A DNA stretch of 7,856 bases, from contig JAIBDA010000059.1 of NCBI GenBank assembly GCA_024679635.1, positions 1 through 7,856 on the forward strand, written 5' to 3'. This document shows positions 1 to 7,856 of this stretch, one piece after another (within the stretch, counting starts at the first letter, position 1; every line of letters begins with the position of its first letter). Source of the stretch: Amphritea sp. (GTDB taxonomy: Bacteria > Pseudomonadota > Gammaproteobacteria > Pseudomonadales > Nitrincolaceae). The position numbers and the translations under genes were made by a program. The notes beneath the pieces were generated by a model that was not told where the DNA came from, did not search any database, and saw only the letters and a program-made list of their open reading frames with translations.

Positions 1-1785
1 ATCCACGGTAAAACCGTGAGTCAAAACCTGCTTGTAAGGTGCACAGCCATTGATAGCAATACTGGTTTTCAGCGATGACTGGAACCAACCCCGATGCTGA
101 TCAGAGCCTTCCAGGTAAAGATCGGCAGGAAATTCCAGCCCTTCGGTCGGCTTGAGAACGGAGTGATGCGTTACACCGGAATCAAACCATACATCCAGTG
201 TGTCCAGTACCTTTTCGTACTGATCAGCTTCATCGCCCAACAGCTCAGCGGCATCCAGGTCAAACCAGGCATCAATACCTGATTGCTCAACTTTCAACGC
301 CACCTGCTCAATCAGATTAGCTGTATCCGGGTGAAGTTCAGCGGTTGTTTTATTCACAAACAACGCGATTGGCACACCCCAGGTTCGCTGACGGGAGACA
401 CACCAGTCAGGGCTCTGTTCTACCATAGACTCGATCCGGTTCTGGCCCCAGCCAGGGAACCACTCAACCTGCTTGATCGCGTCCAGCGCGTCTTTCTTCA
501 GGCCCTTCTCTTCCATGCTGATAAACCATTGCGGGGTAGCACGGTAAATCAATGGTGTTTTAGTACGCCAGCAGTGTGGATAACTATGACTGAATTTTTT
601 CTTTAAAATCAGACGGCTATTCGCTTCTAAAGCGGCAACGATGGCATCTTCAACCTTATAAACATGCTGCCCTTCAAATTCACCGGCATTGGCCGTAAAA
701 ACGCCATTAGGCCCTACCAGATTCAACGTACCTATGCCATAAGCACGGCCGACGTTAAAGTCTTCCACACCATGATCAGGCGCGGTATGTACCGCACCGG
801 TACCCGCATCAGTAGTAACATGATCACCCAGGATCACCGGTACCTGCTTATCGTAGAACGGGTGGTGTAGTTGCTGATTTTCCAGAGCAGCACCCTGACA
901 GCGACCCACAATCGTATAATCATCGATGCCGTAACGCTGCATAGCATCTTCAACCAATTCTTCAACCACCAACAACCGCTCATTACCTGACTGAACCAGT
1001 ACATAGTCCAGTTCAGCGTTCAGAGAAACGGCCTGGTTGGCAGGCAAAGTCCAGGGCGTTGTTGTCCAGATAACAACCGAGGCCTCACCGTCACCGGACA
1101 GCTCCTCAAAGCAGCTCAGGAAGGCGGCTTGATCCACTGGCGCGAAGCGCACATCAATCGCCAGTGAAAATTTGTCCTGATATTCAACTTCCGCTTCAGC
1201 CAGTGCCGAACCACCGACGACACTCCAGTAAACCGGCTTATAACCTTTAACCAGGTGGCCATTTTCAGCGATACGGCCCAGCGCCCGGATAATATTGGCT
1301 TCGGTGTCGAAGTTCATGGTCAGGTATGGATTTTCCCAATCACCGAGAACACCCAGACGGATAAAGTCTTTCTTCTGACCCTCTACCTGGCGTGCGGCAT
1401 ATGCACGACACTTCTCACGGAAAGCACCGTAAGAGAGCTTAACGCCAGCCTTACCAAACTTTTTCTCAACATTGTGCTCGATCGGCAGACCATGGCAGTC
1501 CCAACCCGGTACATAAGGCGCATCAAAACCCGCCAGTGTGCGAGACTTAACGATAATATCTTTCAGAATTTTATTAACCGCGTGACCGATATGAATATCG
1601 CCGTTGGCATAGGGAGGACCATCGTGCAAAATAAACTTTTCACGACCCGCGCCGACTTCACGAATCTTCTGGTAGAGATCCATCTTCTGCCACTGTTTCA
1701 GCATCTGAGGCTCTTTCTGAGCCAGATTGCCGCGCATCGGGAACTTAGTATTTGGTAAGTTCAGGGTCGGTTTATAATCGGTCAT
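1..1785 (-). CDS. ileS: Isoleucyl-tRNA synthetase, N-terminal 595 residues (cut by window edge)
   Basis: Class I aminoacyl-tRNA synthetase that charges tRNA-Ile with isoleucine in the cytoplasm. The reading frame is open from an ATG at 1785 to base 1 and starts [20 protein letters not shown]. Visible signatures are the HIGH motif at residues 65-68 (context [10 protein letters not shown]), [10 protein letters not shown] just after it, the editing-domain threonine strip [11 protein letters not shown] at 240-250, the second editing motif [12 protein letters not shown] ending near 339 with Asp342 in the position of the E. coli editing aspartate, and [13 protein letters not shown] near the cut end. 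The last visible residues are [10 protein letters not shown], which in the family lie a few residues before KMSKS. The remaining third (KMSKS, anticodon-binding and zinc regions; the family is about 940 residues) is therefore outside the window. The gene starts 33 bases after the ribF stop, with only a weak ribosome binding site, so it probably depends on ribF transcription. In relatives lspA follows. Confidence 0.98.
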   Translation of the reverse strand, partial: MTDYKPTLNLPNTKFPMRGNLAQKEPQMLKQWQKMDLYQKIREVGAGREKFILHDGPPYANGDIHIGHAVNKILKDIIVKSRTLAGFDAPYVPGWDCHGLPIEHNVEKKFGKAGVKLSYGAFREKCRAYAARQVEGQKKDFIRLGVLGDWENPYLTMNFDTEANIIRALGRIAENGHLVKGYKPVYWSVVGGSALAEAEVEYQDKFSLAIDVRFAPVDQAAFLSCFEELSGDGEASVVIWTTTPWTLPANQAVSLNAELDYVLVQSGNERLLVVEELVEDAMQRYGIDDYTIVGRCQGAALENQQLHHPFYDKQVPVILGDHVTTDAGTGAVHTAPDHGVEDFNVGRAYGIGTLNLVGPNGVFTANAGEFEGQHVYKVEDAIVAALEANSRLILKKKFSHSYPHCWRTKTPLIYRATPQWFISMEEKGLKKDALDAIKQVEWFPGWGQNRIESMVEQSPDWCVSRQRTWGVPIALFVNKTTAELHPDTANLIEQVALKVEQSGIDAWFDLDAAELLGDEADQYEKVLDTLDVWFDSGVTHHSVLKPTEGLEFPADLYLEGSDQHRGWFQSSLKTSIAINGCAPYKQVLTHGFTVD

Positions 1786-1818
1786 TGTCGTATCGCTTCT
1801 GGATCGTCTAATTTGGCC

Positions 1819-2751
1819 TTATAAGGCGCCTGTCAGAAAATAGTTCCTGACCTGTTTAATATCGTTATCTATCTGTTGCTTCAAGCTATCCAGTCCATCA
1901 AACTTTTTCTCTGGACGAATAAAAGCTTTAAATTCTACTGTTAGTAGCCGGCCGTACAAATCACTGTCAAGGTCAAACAGGTGTGCTTCCAATACCGGAT
2001 GCTGACCATTCACCGTCGGCCGCATTCCTACATTAGCCACACCTTCTGCCGCTAGCCCTTTCCCGGTAACCGTTACCGCATAAACACCTTCAAGCGGACA
2101 GTGGAATCGGTGCATCCGCACATTAGCAGTGGGTACTCCGATCGTCCGCCCCAGCTTCTGACCGTGCATAACCCGGCCGGTAACACAGTAAGGGCGACCC
2201 AGGAGCGTTTCAGCCAGGGCTAAGTCGTTGTTCTGCAGAGCGGTCCTGATGCGAGTACTACTAACCCGCTCGTCATCGACATCAAAGGTCTCGGTATTTA
2301 CCACCCTGAAACCATAGCGCTCACCGCTCTGGCGCAGCATGTTGTAGTCTCCACTTCGGTCACAACCAAAGCGAAAATCATCTCCCACTACGAAATGCTG
2401 AACCGCCAAGCCCTTTAACAACAACTCGTCGACAAACTGATCAGCACTCATTGTGCGTAACCGTTCGTTGAAGGTCAGACACAACACTCTGTCGACACCC
2501 TGGGCTTTGAGCAGGCGAACCTTCTCATCAAAGCGTGTAAGCCGGGGTGGAGCCTGATTACCCGAAAAAAACTCTCTGGGCTGGGGCTCGAAAATAATCA
2601 CCACCGCTGGCAAACCGAGTTCCTCTCCTTTACGAAGAACTTGTGCCAGCACTTGCTGATGACCCAGATGCACACCATCAAAGTTGCCGATCGTTGCAAC
2701 ACAGCCTTTATGCTTGTCACGCAGATTATGCAAACCCCGAATTAACTCCAT
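1819..2751 (-). CDS. ribF: Bifunctional riboflavin kinase / FMN adenylyltransferase (FAD synthetase)
   Basis: Cytoplasmic enzyme that phosphorylates riboflavin to FMN with ATP and then adenylates FMN to FAD. The 310 residues match the usual bacterial RibF length. The N-terminal nucleotidyltransferase domain (about 1-180) carries GNFDGVHLGHQ at 22-32, VVGDDFRFG at 121-129 and SSTRIR at 164-169. The C-terminal kinase domain (about 185-305) carries GRTIGVPTAN at 201-210 and the LEAHLFD segment at 254-260, whose glutamate is the expected catalytic base. The start is ATG, preceded by a GGGGTG ribosome binding site at suitable spacing. The gene lies between murJ (93 bases upstream) and ileS (33 bases downstream) on the same strand, an order conserved in gammaproteobacteria. 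No FMN riboswitch is visible in the short upstream gap. The gap instead holds a perfect -10 box, so ribF-ileS probably has its own promoter. Confidence 0.97.
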   Translation of the reverse strand: MELIRGLHNLRDKHKGCVATIGNFDGVHLGHQQVLAQVLRKGEELGLPAVVIIFEPQPREFFSGNQAPPRLTRFDEKVRLLKAQGVDRVLCLTFNERLRTMSADQFVDELLLKGLAVQHFVVGDDFRFGCDRSGDYNMLRQSGERYGFRVVNTETFDVDDERVSSTRIRTALQNNDLALAETLLGRPYCVTGRVMHGQKLGRTIGVPTANVRMHRFHCPLEGVYAVTVTGKGLAAEGVANVGMRPTVNGQHPVLEAHLFDLDSDLYGRLLTVEFKAFIRPEKKFDGLDSLKQQIDNDIKQVRNYFLTGAL

Positions 2752-2790
2752 GTCACCCCAATCTCATCAGCAAATAAAAATAAGCGCGAA

Positions 2791-2796
2791 ATTATA
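2791..2796 (-). promoter_or_regulatory. Probable -10 box of the ribF-ileS promoter
   Basis: Read on the minus strand this is TATAAT, a perfect sigma70 -10 hexamer, followed by a GC-rich discriminator (TTCGCGC). Transcription would start near 2784 and give a leader of about 30 bases before the ribF ATG. At the normal 17-base spacing the -35 position reads AGCGAA, which is poor, and there is no TG extension. A promoter here is therefore likely but may need an activator or be only moderately strong. Confidence 0.5.
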
Positions 2797-2844
2797 CCCC
2801 AGTTAGACCAATATTCGCTATCAATCAACGGGGATATAGACCGA

Positions 2845-4452
2845 TTAATGACGCAGATCCCGGAGACGCATCCCCAGCAACAGCAATACCATCAGATAGA
2901 TCAGCCCTCCACCGGAGACCAGCATCGCCATCTGCGAGACCCGTTGCCACAAATCAAATGCCAGCCATTGTTCAGGACTATCTGCAAGCAACAACAGAAA
3001 ACCGATCATTGCAGCGTTCGCAGCCGCCATTCGCAACAACCACTTTAACCAGTCAGGCTGCCAGCTAAACACTTGCTCTTTAATCAATCCACGCAACAAC
3101 AACCCGGCATTCAAAAACGCAGCAAGCGTCGTCGCCAGCGCCAGACCCACATGATCAAGCGGGCCGATTAAGAGCAGATTTAGTGCCATATTCACGACCA
3201 TCGCATAGATACCGATCTTGACTGGCGTTTTAGTATCCTGCCGTGAAAAATAACCCGGAGCCAACACTTTAATCAGCATAAAGGCCATTAAGCCGCAGGC
3301 GTAAGCCCGCAAACTCATCGCTGCCATCATCACATCCCGGTCAGCCATCTCCCCGTAATGGAACAACGTTGCAATCAAAGGTTCAGCCAACACTAACAGC
3401 GCCATCGCAGCAGGCATTCCGATAAGCAATACCATACGCATTGCCCAGTTCAGCGTTCGGGAAAAATGGTCGGTACTTTTCTCCGCATGCTTACGTGACA
3501 AGCTGGGCAAAATAACTGTTGCGATGGCGATACCAAAAACACCCAGCGGCAGTTCAGCTAACCGGTCTGAATAGTAAAGCCAGGAGACACTGCCAGTCTG
3601 CAGAAAAGACGCCAGAAGAGTATCCAGCAACAGATTTATCTGGCTAACCGAGACGCCGAATAGCGCTGGCACCATCAATGTCAGGATGCGTTTGACGCCC
3701 TCGTGATCAAAGCCCAGTTTTGGCGAGGGCAGCAATTGCAGTCGCCAGAGAAACGGAATCTGAAACAGCAACTGCACTGAGCCGGCAATGAGCACACCCA
3801 GCGCCAGCGCCATCACCGGTTGATCAAACAGCGGCTGCATCCAGATTGCCGCACCGATCAATGATAAATTCAGCAATACGGGCGTAAACGCAGGCACCGC
3901 AAAGCGTTCGTAACTGTTCAGAATACTACCGGCAAAGGCCGTCAGGGAGATCAGCAACAGGTAGGGGAAGGTAAAACGCAGCATCTCGACTGCCAACCCA
4001 TATCGAAATGGGTCGTTTATGTAAAAACCGGGCGCGAAAACCGCCGCAAGCACGGGAGCACCCAGCACTCCCAGGGCGGTTATAAACACCAACACCAACC
4101 CGAGACTACCCGCCACCCTATCAACCAACTCCTTGATAGCAGAGAGATCCCTCAGGCTGCGATATTCCGACAACACCGGCACGAACGCCTGGGAAAAGGC
4201 CCCTTCGGCAAACAGACGACGCAGGAAATTAGGAATTTTAAAGGCGACAAAGAAAGCATCGGCGCTACTACCTGCACCAAAATAATTAGCCACCACCACA
4301 TCACGCACCAACCCCAGGACCCGTGAAAGCATCGTCATCACGCCAACCAGCGCACTGGAGCGCAACAAGCTACGCGCCTTTGGGGCCTTCTTTTCCGACC
4401 TTTCAGCCCCCTCTTTTTGAGAGTCCTCCGGCTGCGATTCTTTTCTGCTCAA
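2845..4452 (-). CDS. murJ: Lipid II flippase MurJ (MviN family)
   Basis: Inner-membrane protein that moves the peptidoglycan precursor lipid II to the outer leaflet; member of the MOP exporter superfamily, normally with 14 membrane segments. Counting from the start chosen here (535 residues), the first membrane segment begins near residue 29 (SLLRSSALVGVMTMLSRVLG). Residues equivalent to E. coli Arg18, Arg24, Asp25, Asp39, Arg52 and Arg270 are present as Arg44, Arg50, Asp51, Asp65, Arg78 and Arg297. Other family blocks are AFKIPNFLRRLFAEGAFSQ and KVLAPGYFSRQDTKTPVKI (395-413). The frame stays open upstream, so three starts are possible. I prefer TTG at 4452 because AGGAAAG lies 7 bases before it. 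ATG at 4500 (551 residues) and TTG at 4524 (559 residues) lack a ribosome binding site. All choices leave a charged Lys/Glu-rich N-terminal extension of about 26 residues or more compared with E. coli. The gene diverges from rpsT. The function is secure; only the start is uncertain. Confidence 0.95.
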   Translation of the reverse strand: MSRKESQPEDSQKEGAERSEKKAPKARSLLRSSALVGVMTMLSRVLGLVRDVVVANYFGAGSSADAFFVAFKIPNFLRRLFAEGAFSQAFVPVLSEYRSLRDLSAIKELVDRVAGSLGLVLVFITALGVLGAPVLAAVFAPGFYINDPFRYGLAVEMLRFTFPYLLLISLTAFAGSILNSYERFAVPAFTPVLLNLSLIGAAIWMQPLFDQPVMALALGVLIAGSVQLLFQIPFLWRLQLLPSPKLGFDHEGVKRILTLMVPALFGVSVSQINLLLDTLLASFLQTGSVSWLYYSDRLAELPLGVFGIAIATVILPSLSRKHAEKSTDHFSRTLNWAMRMVLLIGMPAAMALLVLAEPLIATLFHYGEMADRDVMMAAMSLRAYACGLMAFMLIKVLAPGYFSRQDTKTPVKIGIYAMVVNMALNLLLIGPLDHVGLALATTLAAFLNAGLLLRGLIKEQVFSWQPDWLKWLLRMAAANAAMIGFLLLLADSPEQWLAFDLWQRVSQMAMLVSGGGLIYLMVLLLLGMRLRDLRH

Positions 4453-4581
4453 TGCCTTACTTTCCTGCCACCCAAATGGTTTGCAGATGATGATACCCAT
4501 TAAGCTGTTAAAATGCTTGCTCAAACCGTGCTAAGACCAATAAATCCGGGCGCTATATATTGACTTATTCTCAATTACCTA

Positions 4582-4610
4582 TTGACACTGAGACCGCAAA
4601 CATGAATAAT
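4582..4610 (+). promoter_or_regulatory. Strong sigma70-type promoter of rpsT
   Basis: TTGACA at 4582-4587 (perfect -35) and AATAAT at 4605-4610 (5 of 6 for the -10) are separated by exactly 17 bases. A GC-rich stretch, CTCGCG, follows the -10. Such discriminators are typical of stringently controlled ribosomal promoters, so ppGpp control is a reasonable inference. Transcription should begin near 4617, leaving a leader of about 100 bases before rpsT. A second TATTGAC lies 22 bases upstream (4558-4564, against 4580-4586) but has no matching -10 box. Confidence 0.75.
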
Positions 4611-4627
4611 CTCGCGTCTTAATTTTC

Positions 4628-4713
4628 GATGCTCAGACGTTTAATAATAAACTCCTGTGCATCTCTATATCGACTAACTTTCGTCGATTAACTTTTAAAT
4701 AGTTTAGAGGAGT
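4628..4713 (+). promoter_or_regulatory. Structured rpsT leader with a possible switch over the ribosome binding site
   Basis: Three pairings are visible by eye. First, 4628-4663 folds as an interrupted hairpin: GATGC with GCATC, CAG with CTG, and GTTTA with TAAAC around an ATAA loop, giving 13 pairs with two small internal loops. Second, ATCGAC at 4669-4674 pairs with GTCGAT at 4683-4688 around an 8-base loop. Third, ACTCCT at 4651-4656 is exactly complementary to AGGAGT at 4708-4713, which contains the rpsT Shine-Dalgarno sequence. The first and third pairings use the same bases and exclude each other. CTCTA at 4663-4667 can also pair with TAGAG at 4705-4709. In E. coli S20 represses its own translation, so this leader is a candidate for the S20 binding site. 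That role is inferred, not shown. Confidence 0.4.
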
Positions 4714-4719
4714 CGGATT

Positions 4720-4986
4720 GTGGCAAATTCCGCAGGATCCCGTAAACGCGCTCGCCAAGCCGAGACGCGCCGTCAGAATAACGCGAGCCTGCGTTCCATG
4801 GTTCGTACTTACGTTAAAAAAGTAGTTACTGCTATTGAGTCTGGCGACCACGCAGCTGCTACAGCAGCTTTCGTTGCAGCACAGCCTTTAATGGATGGCG
4901 CCGTAACTAAAGGCATTTACAACAAGAATCAGGTTGCTCGCAAGAAGAGCCGCATGAACGCTGCTATCAAAAAGCTGGCTGCATAA
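4720..4986 (+). CDS. rpsT: 30S ribosomal protein S20 (bS20)
   Basis: Primary 16S rRNA-binding protein of the small ribosomal subunit, a bundle of basic helices. The 88 residues match the family length (87 in E. coli). They start MANSAGSRKRARQAETRRQN, continue with NASLRSMVRTYVKKV and a KNQVARKKSRMNAAIKKLAA tail, and align with E. coli S20 throughout. The start codon is GTG at 4720, seven bases after AGAGGAG (4706-4712). A rare start is usual for this gene: E. coli rpsT uses TTG, and the weak start is known there to take part in feedback control by S20. The gene has its own promoter and terminator. It is the only plus-strand gene here, sitting between murJ (divergent) and proB (convergent). 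Confidence 0.98.
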   Translation: MANSAGSRKRARQAETRRQNNASLRSMVRTYVKKVVTAIESGDHAAATAAFVAAQPLMDGAVTKGIYNKNQVARKKSRMNAAIKKLAA

Positions 4987-5011
4987 TCTCTCTGAGACGC
5001 AACCCGCAATA

Positions 5012-5039
5012 AAAAAAACCGGCTTATGCCGGTTTTTTT
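5012..5039. terminator. Bidirectional Rho-independent terminator between rpsT and proB
   Basis: CCGGC-TTAT-GCCGG forms a perfect 5-base GC stem with a 4-base loop, flanked by a run of eight A on the left and seven T on the right that extend the stem. It lies 25 bases after the rpsT stop and 30 bases after the proB stop on the opposite strand. It gives a U-tract in both directions, so it should end both convergent transcripts. Confidence 0.92.
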
Positions 5040-5069
5040 GTGCCTGAAAAAGGGACTAAAACAAGAAGC

Positions 5070-6194
5070 TTACGCCAACACCAAATTATCCCGATGCACC
5101 AACTCTTCCTCACCCACAAACCCCAGCAAAGCCTCGATACGAGAGCTAGGCTGCCCAATAATCTTTTGCGCATCTCGGATTCCGTAATTCACCAAACCAC
5201 GACCAATCACTTTGCCATGCTCATCCGAAATAACCACCATCTCACCACGGGAAAACGACCCGGTTACCGCTCGCACACCCGTAGGCAGTAAACTCTTACC
5301 CCGCTCAACCAGCGCCGTTACCGCTCCAGCATCCAACGTTAAAGTACCACGAGCCTGCAAATGCCCAGCAATCCACTGCTTTCGCGCCGCCATGGGCGAC
5401 TGCTCAGGCACCAACATCGTCCCCAGACCCAAGCCATCCCGCAACTTCAGCAACACATCATCTTCTCGACCACTGGCAATCAGCGTCACAGCGCCGGAGC
5501 GCGCCGCCAGCTTAGCAGCCCGAACCTTCGTCGCCATACCACCCTGACCCAGAAGACCACCACCACCAGCCATCGCTTCTAGTGAACTATCACCCGCCAT
5601 CGCTTCAGAGATCAGAGTCGCATCAGGATGAGAACGAGGATCTGCCGTAAATAAACCATCTTGGTCGGTCAACAGAATCAGCGCATCTGCTTCAACAAGA
5701 TTCGCAACCAGCGCACCTAAGGTATCATTATCACCAAAACGAATCTCTTTGGTCACCACCGTATCGTTTTCATTCACAACCGGCACCACACCTACTGACA
5801 ACAAAGTCTTCAGAGTTGCCTGCGCATTGAGATAACGCTTACGATCAGAGTGATCTTCGTGGGTCAGCAGAATCTGCGCGGTATGGGTATCGTGTCGTTT
5901 GAAATTGGTTTCATAGGCCTGCACCAACCCCATCTGCCCAACAGCTGCCGCGGCTTGCAGCTTATAAACCTCATGAGGACGTTTTGACCAGCCTAACCGC
6001 ACTATTCCCTCAGCGATCGACCCAGAGGAAACCAGCACAACCTCCACACCATCCCGGCGTAGCTGAGCCAGCTGATCCACCCAGCGACCAATAGCCGCAA
6101 GATCCAACCCCTCACCATCATTTGTAAGTAACGCACTGCCTATCTTTACAACCCATCGACGGGATGTTTTCAGTTTATTACGCGCCTGACTCAC
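5070..6194 (-). CDS. proB: Glutamate 5-kinase
   Basis: Cytoplasmic enzyme of the first step of proline synthesis, phosphorylating L-glutamate to glutamyl 5-phosphate with ATP. The 374 residues match the long form with a C-terminal PUA domain. The amino-acid kinase domain (about 10-260) shows [10 protein letters not shown] at 15-24, VSSGSIAEG at 55-63, NENDTVVT at 141-148, [13 protein letters not shown] at 152-164, [14 protein letters not shown] at 174-187 and [12 protein letters not shown] at 216-227. The PUA domain occupies about 280-360. The start is GTG at 6194, with only a loose GAGAGAG ribosome binding site about 9 bases upstream. The family is normally inhibited by proline through the kinase domain. 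proA is not adjacent. The 120-base gap to obgE contains a small TACCG/CGGTA hairpin without a T-run and no convincing promoter, so readthrough from obgE is likely. Confidence 0.97.
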   Translation of the reverse strand: MSQARNKLKTSRRWVVKIGSALLTNDGEGLDLAAIGRWVDQLAQLRRDGVEVVLVSSGSIAEGIVRLGWSKRPHEVYKLQAAAAVGQMGLVQAYETNFKRHDTHTAQILLTHEDHSDRKRYLNAQATLKTLLSVGVVPVVNENDTVVTKEIRFGDNDTLGALVANLVEADALILLTDQDGLFTADPRSHPDATLISEAMAGDSSLEAMAGGGGLLGQGGMATKVRAAKLAARSGAVTLIASGREDDVLLKLRDGLGLGTMLVPEQSPMAARKQWIAGHLQARGTLTLDAGAVTALVERGKSLLPTGVRAVTGSFSRGEMVVISDEHGKVIGRGLVNYGIRDAQKIIGQPSSRIEALLGFVGEEELVHRDNLVLA

Positions 6195-6314
6195 TGGTAA
6201 TTACTCTCTCAAAAAGCCACCCACACTACCTGAACGGCTCTTACTGAAAAACTGACCTATAACAGGAACAAGACCTAAGCCTCGCTTATACCGCTCCGGT
6301 AGAGCCAACAGCCC

Positions 6315-7514
<1,200 letters not shown>

Positions 7515-7515
7515 T

Positions 7516-7540
7516 CACCTCCAGACACTGGATCCAGGTG
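7516..7540 (-). promoter_or_regulatory. Hairpin that buries the obgE ribosome binding site
   Basis: On the obgE strand the order is CACCT, GGAT (bulge), CCAG, TGT (loop), CTGG, AGGTG. CACCT pairs perfectly with AGGTG and CCAG with CTGG, giving nine Watson-Crick pairs with one 4-base bulge. The right arm contains the whole Shine-Dalgarno GGAGGTG and ends four bases before the ATG. If it forms in the mRNA it would limit ribosome access. A competing palindrome (CTGGATCCAG, 7528-7537) shares some of the bases. The pairing is seen in the sequence; the regulatory role is inferred. Confidence 0.4.
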
Positions 7541-7566
7541 CTAAACATAATGCCACTCAAACCGGC

Positions 7567-7608
7567 TGTTGAAAGCATACCTTTACTAAACAGGATAGAC
7601 TTTCAACA
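7567..7608. repeat. 9-base perfect inverted repeat between rpmA and obgE
   Basis: TGTTGAAAG at 7567-7575 and CTTTCAACA at 7600-7608 are exact reverse complements separated by 24 bases. No T-run follows on either strand, so it is not a terminator. It lies downstream of the rpmA terminator and upstream of obgE, where an obgE promoter would be expected. It could be an operator or an mRNA stem. The only -10-like sequence I see nearby on the minus strand is a weak TGG-CATTAT (7547-7555), without a good -35. Confidence 0.45.
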
Positions 7609-7633
7609 ACAAGCTCAATCAGCTACCAGAAAC

Positions 7634-7664
7634 AAAAAAAGCCCCGCAACCGCGGAGCTTTTTT
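7634..7664 (-). terminator. Rho-independent terminator after rpmA
   Basis: GCCCCGC (7641-7647) and GCGGAGC (7652-7658) pair around a 4-base loop with one C/A mismatch. Seven A flank the left side and six T the right. Read on the minus strand this is a GC stem followed by seven T, 16 bases after the rpmA stop. It should end the ribosomal-protein transcript (rplU-rpmA in relatives) before obgE, or partly attenuate it. The T-run on the other side makes it formally bidirectional, but no plus-strand gene ends here. Confidence 0.85.
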
Positions 7665-7680
7665 AAGCATAAAAGCCGTA

Positions 7681-7856
7681 TTAAGCGGTTTCTACAGTGA
7701 TATATTTACGCTTTTGCGGGCCTTTCACAACAAACTTAACAACACCGTCTGCCTTAGCAAACAGAGTGTGATCTTTGCCGATGCCAACATTTGGGCCAGC
7801 GTGGAACTTAGTACCGCGCTGACGAACCAGGATATTACCTGCAATAACTACCTGAC
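7681..7856 (-). CDS. rpmA: 50S ribosomal protein L27 (bL27), C-terminal 57 residues (cut by window edge)
   Basis: Protein of the large ribosomal subunit whose N-terminal tail reaches toward the peptidyl-transferase centre. The frame is open from the right edge to a TAA at 7681-7683. The visible residues include [20 protein letters not shown], then [17 protein letters not shown] and [14 protein letters not shown] at the end. They align closely with the last two thirds of E. coli L27 (85 residues). The N-terminal tail of roughly 28 residues, and the rplU gene that normally precedes rpmA, are outside the window. The frame ends at the window edge with two bases of an incomplete codon. Confidence 0.97.
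   Translation of the reverse strand, partial: QVVIAGNILVRQRGTKFHAGPNVGIGKDHTLFAKADGVVKFVVKGPQKRKYITVETA

Noticed and set aside
94..1758. Several plus-strand open frames of 62-167 codons opposite ileS
   Set aside because: They lie entirely antisense to the unmistakable ileS frame, have no recognisable motifs or ribosome binding sites, and are shadows of its codon use.
1..1785. ileS lacking KMSKS and the C-terminal domain
   Set aside because: The frame is open and normal up to base 1. The loss is the window boundary, not a truncation or pseudogene.
1816..1827. Perfect palindrome GCCTTATAAGGC at the ribF stop
   Set aside because: As RNA it gives only a four-base stem with a TATA loop and no T-run, so it is not a terminator. 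It is too short to claim as an operator.
4633..4851. Minus-strand open frame across the rpsT leader and 5' half
   Set aside because: It overlaps the strong rpsT promoter-leader and coding sequence and shows no family resemblance.
5040..5582. Plus-strand open frames opposite the proB C-terminal half
   Set aside because: They are antisense shadows. Their low-complexity Pro/Thr/His composition comes from the reverse complement of proB, and the rpsT terminator lies just upstream.
5565..5606. Repeated GCCATCGCTTC in proB, giving EAMAG twice nine residues apart
   Set aside because: The protein around it has the normal family length and spacing before the GGM-TK motif, so a real duplication is not needed to explain it.
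6289..6301. TACCG-CTC-CGGTA hairpin between obgE and proB
   Set aside because: It has a five-base stem and no T-run on either strand, so it is not a terminator and does not argue against obgE-proB readthrough.
6195..6314. Possible proB promoters (TATAAG and TATAGG-like boxes on the minus strand)
   Set aside because: Neither has an acceptable -35 at 16-18 bases, so I do not annotate a promoter.

Overview
This window is a stretch of core housekeeping chromosome from a gammaproteobacterium. The gene order, rpmA, obgE, proB, rpsT, murJ, ribF, ileS, is the one I associate with Pseudomonas and its marine relatives (Oceanospirillales-type bacteria). The protein sequences fit that group. The exact genus cannot be read from the sequence. 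There are no transposases, integrases, tRNAs, rRNAs, CRISPR arrays or atypical islands.

Left part, minus strand: murJ (lipid II flippase), ribF (FMN/FAD synthesis) and ileS (isoleucyl-tRNA synthetase) are read right to left. ribF has its own good -10 box and is only 33 bases from ileS, so the two probably form one operon. ileS runs off the left edge just before its KMSKS motif. Centre, plus strand: rpsT (ribosomal protein S20) is the only plus-strand gene. It diverges from murJ and converges on proB. It has a strong sigma70-type promoter, a leader of about 100 bases that can fold, a GTG start, and a terminator that works in both directions.

Right part, minus strand: the last 57 codons of rpmA (ribosomal protein L27) enter from the right edge, followed by a Rho-independent terminator. 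Next come obgE (ribosome-assembly GTPase) and, 120 bases further on, proB (glutamate 5-kinase). L27, ObgE and S20 all concern ribosome assembly; ProB starts proline synthesis; MurJ, RibF and IleS serve cell wall, flavin and translation needs.

I see no new multi-gene system. The points worth a second look are in untranslated or low-complexity sequence. They are a foldable rpsT leader with two mutually exclusive pairings, one covering the ribosome binding site; a hairpin that buries the whole obgE ribosome binding site; a 9-base inverted repeat upstream of obgE; and an exact 15-base tandem duplication encoding the acidic tail of ObgE.
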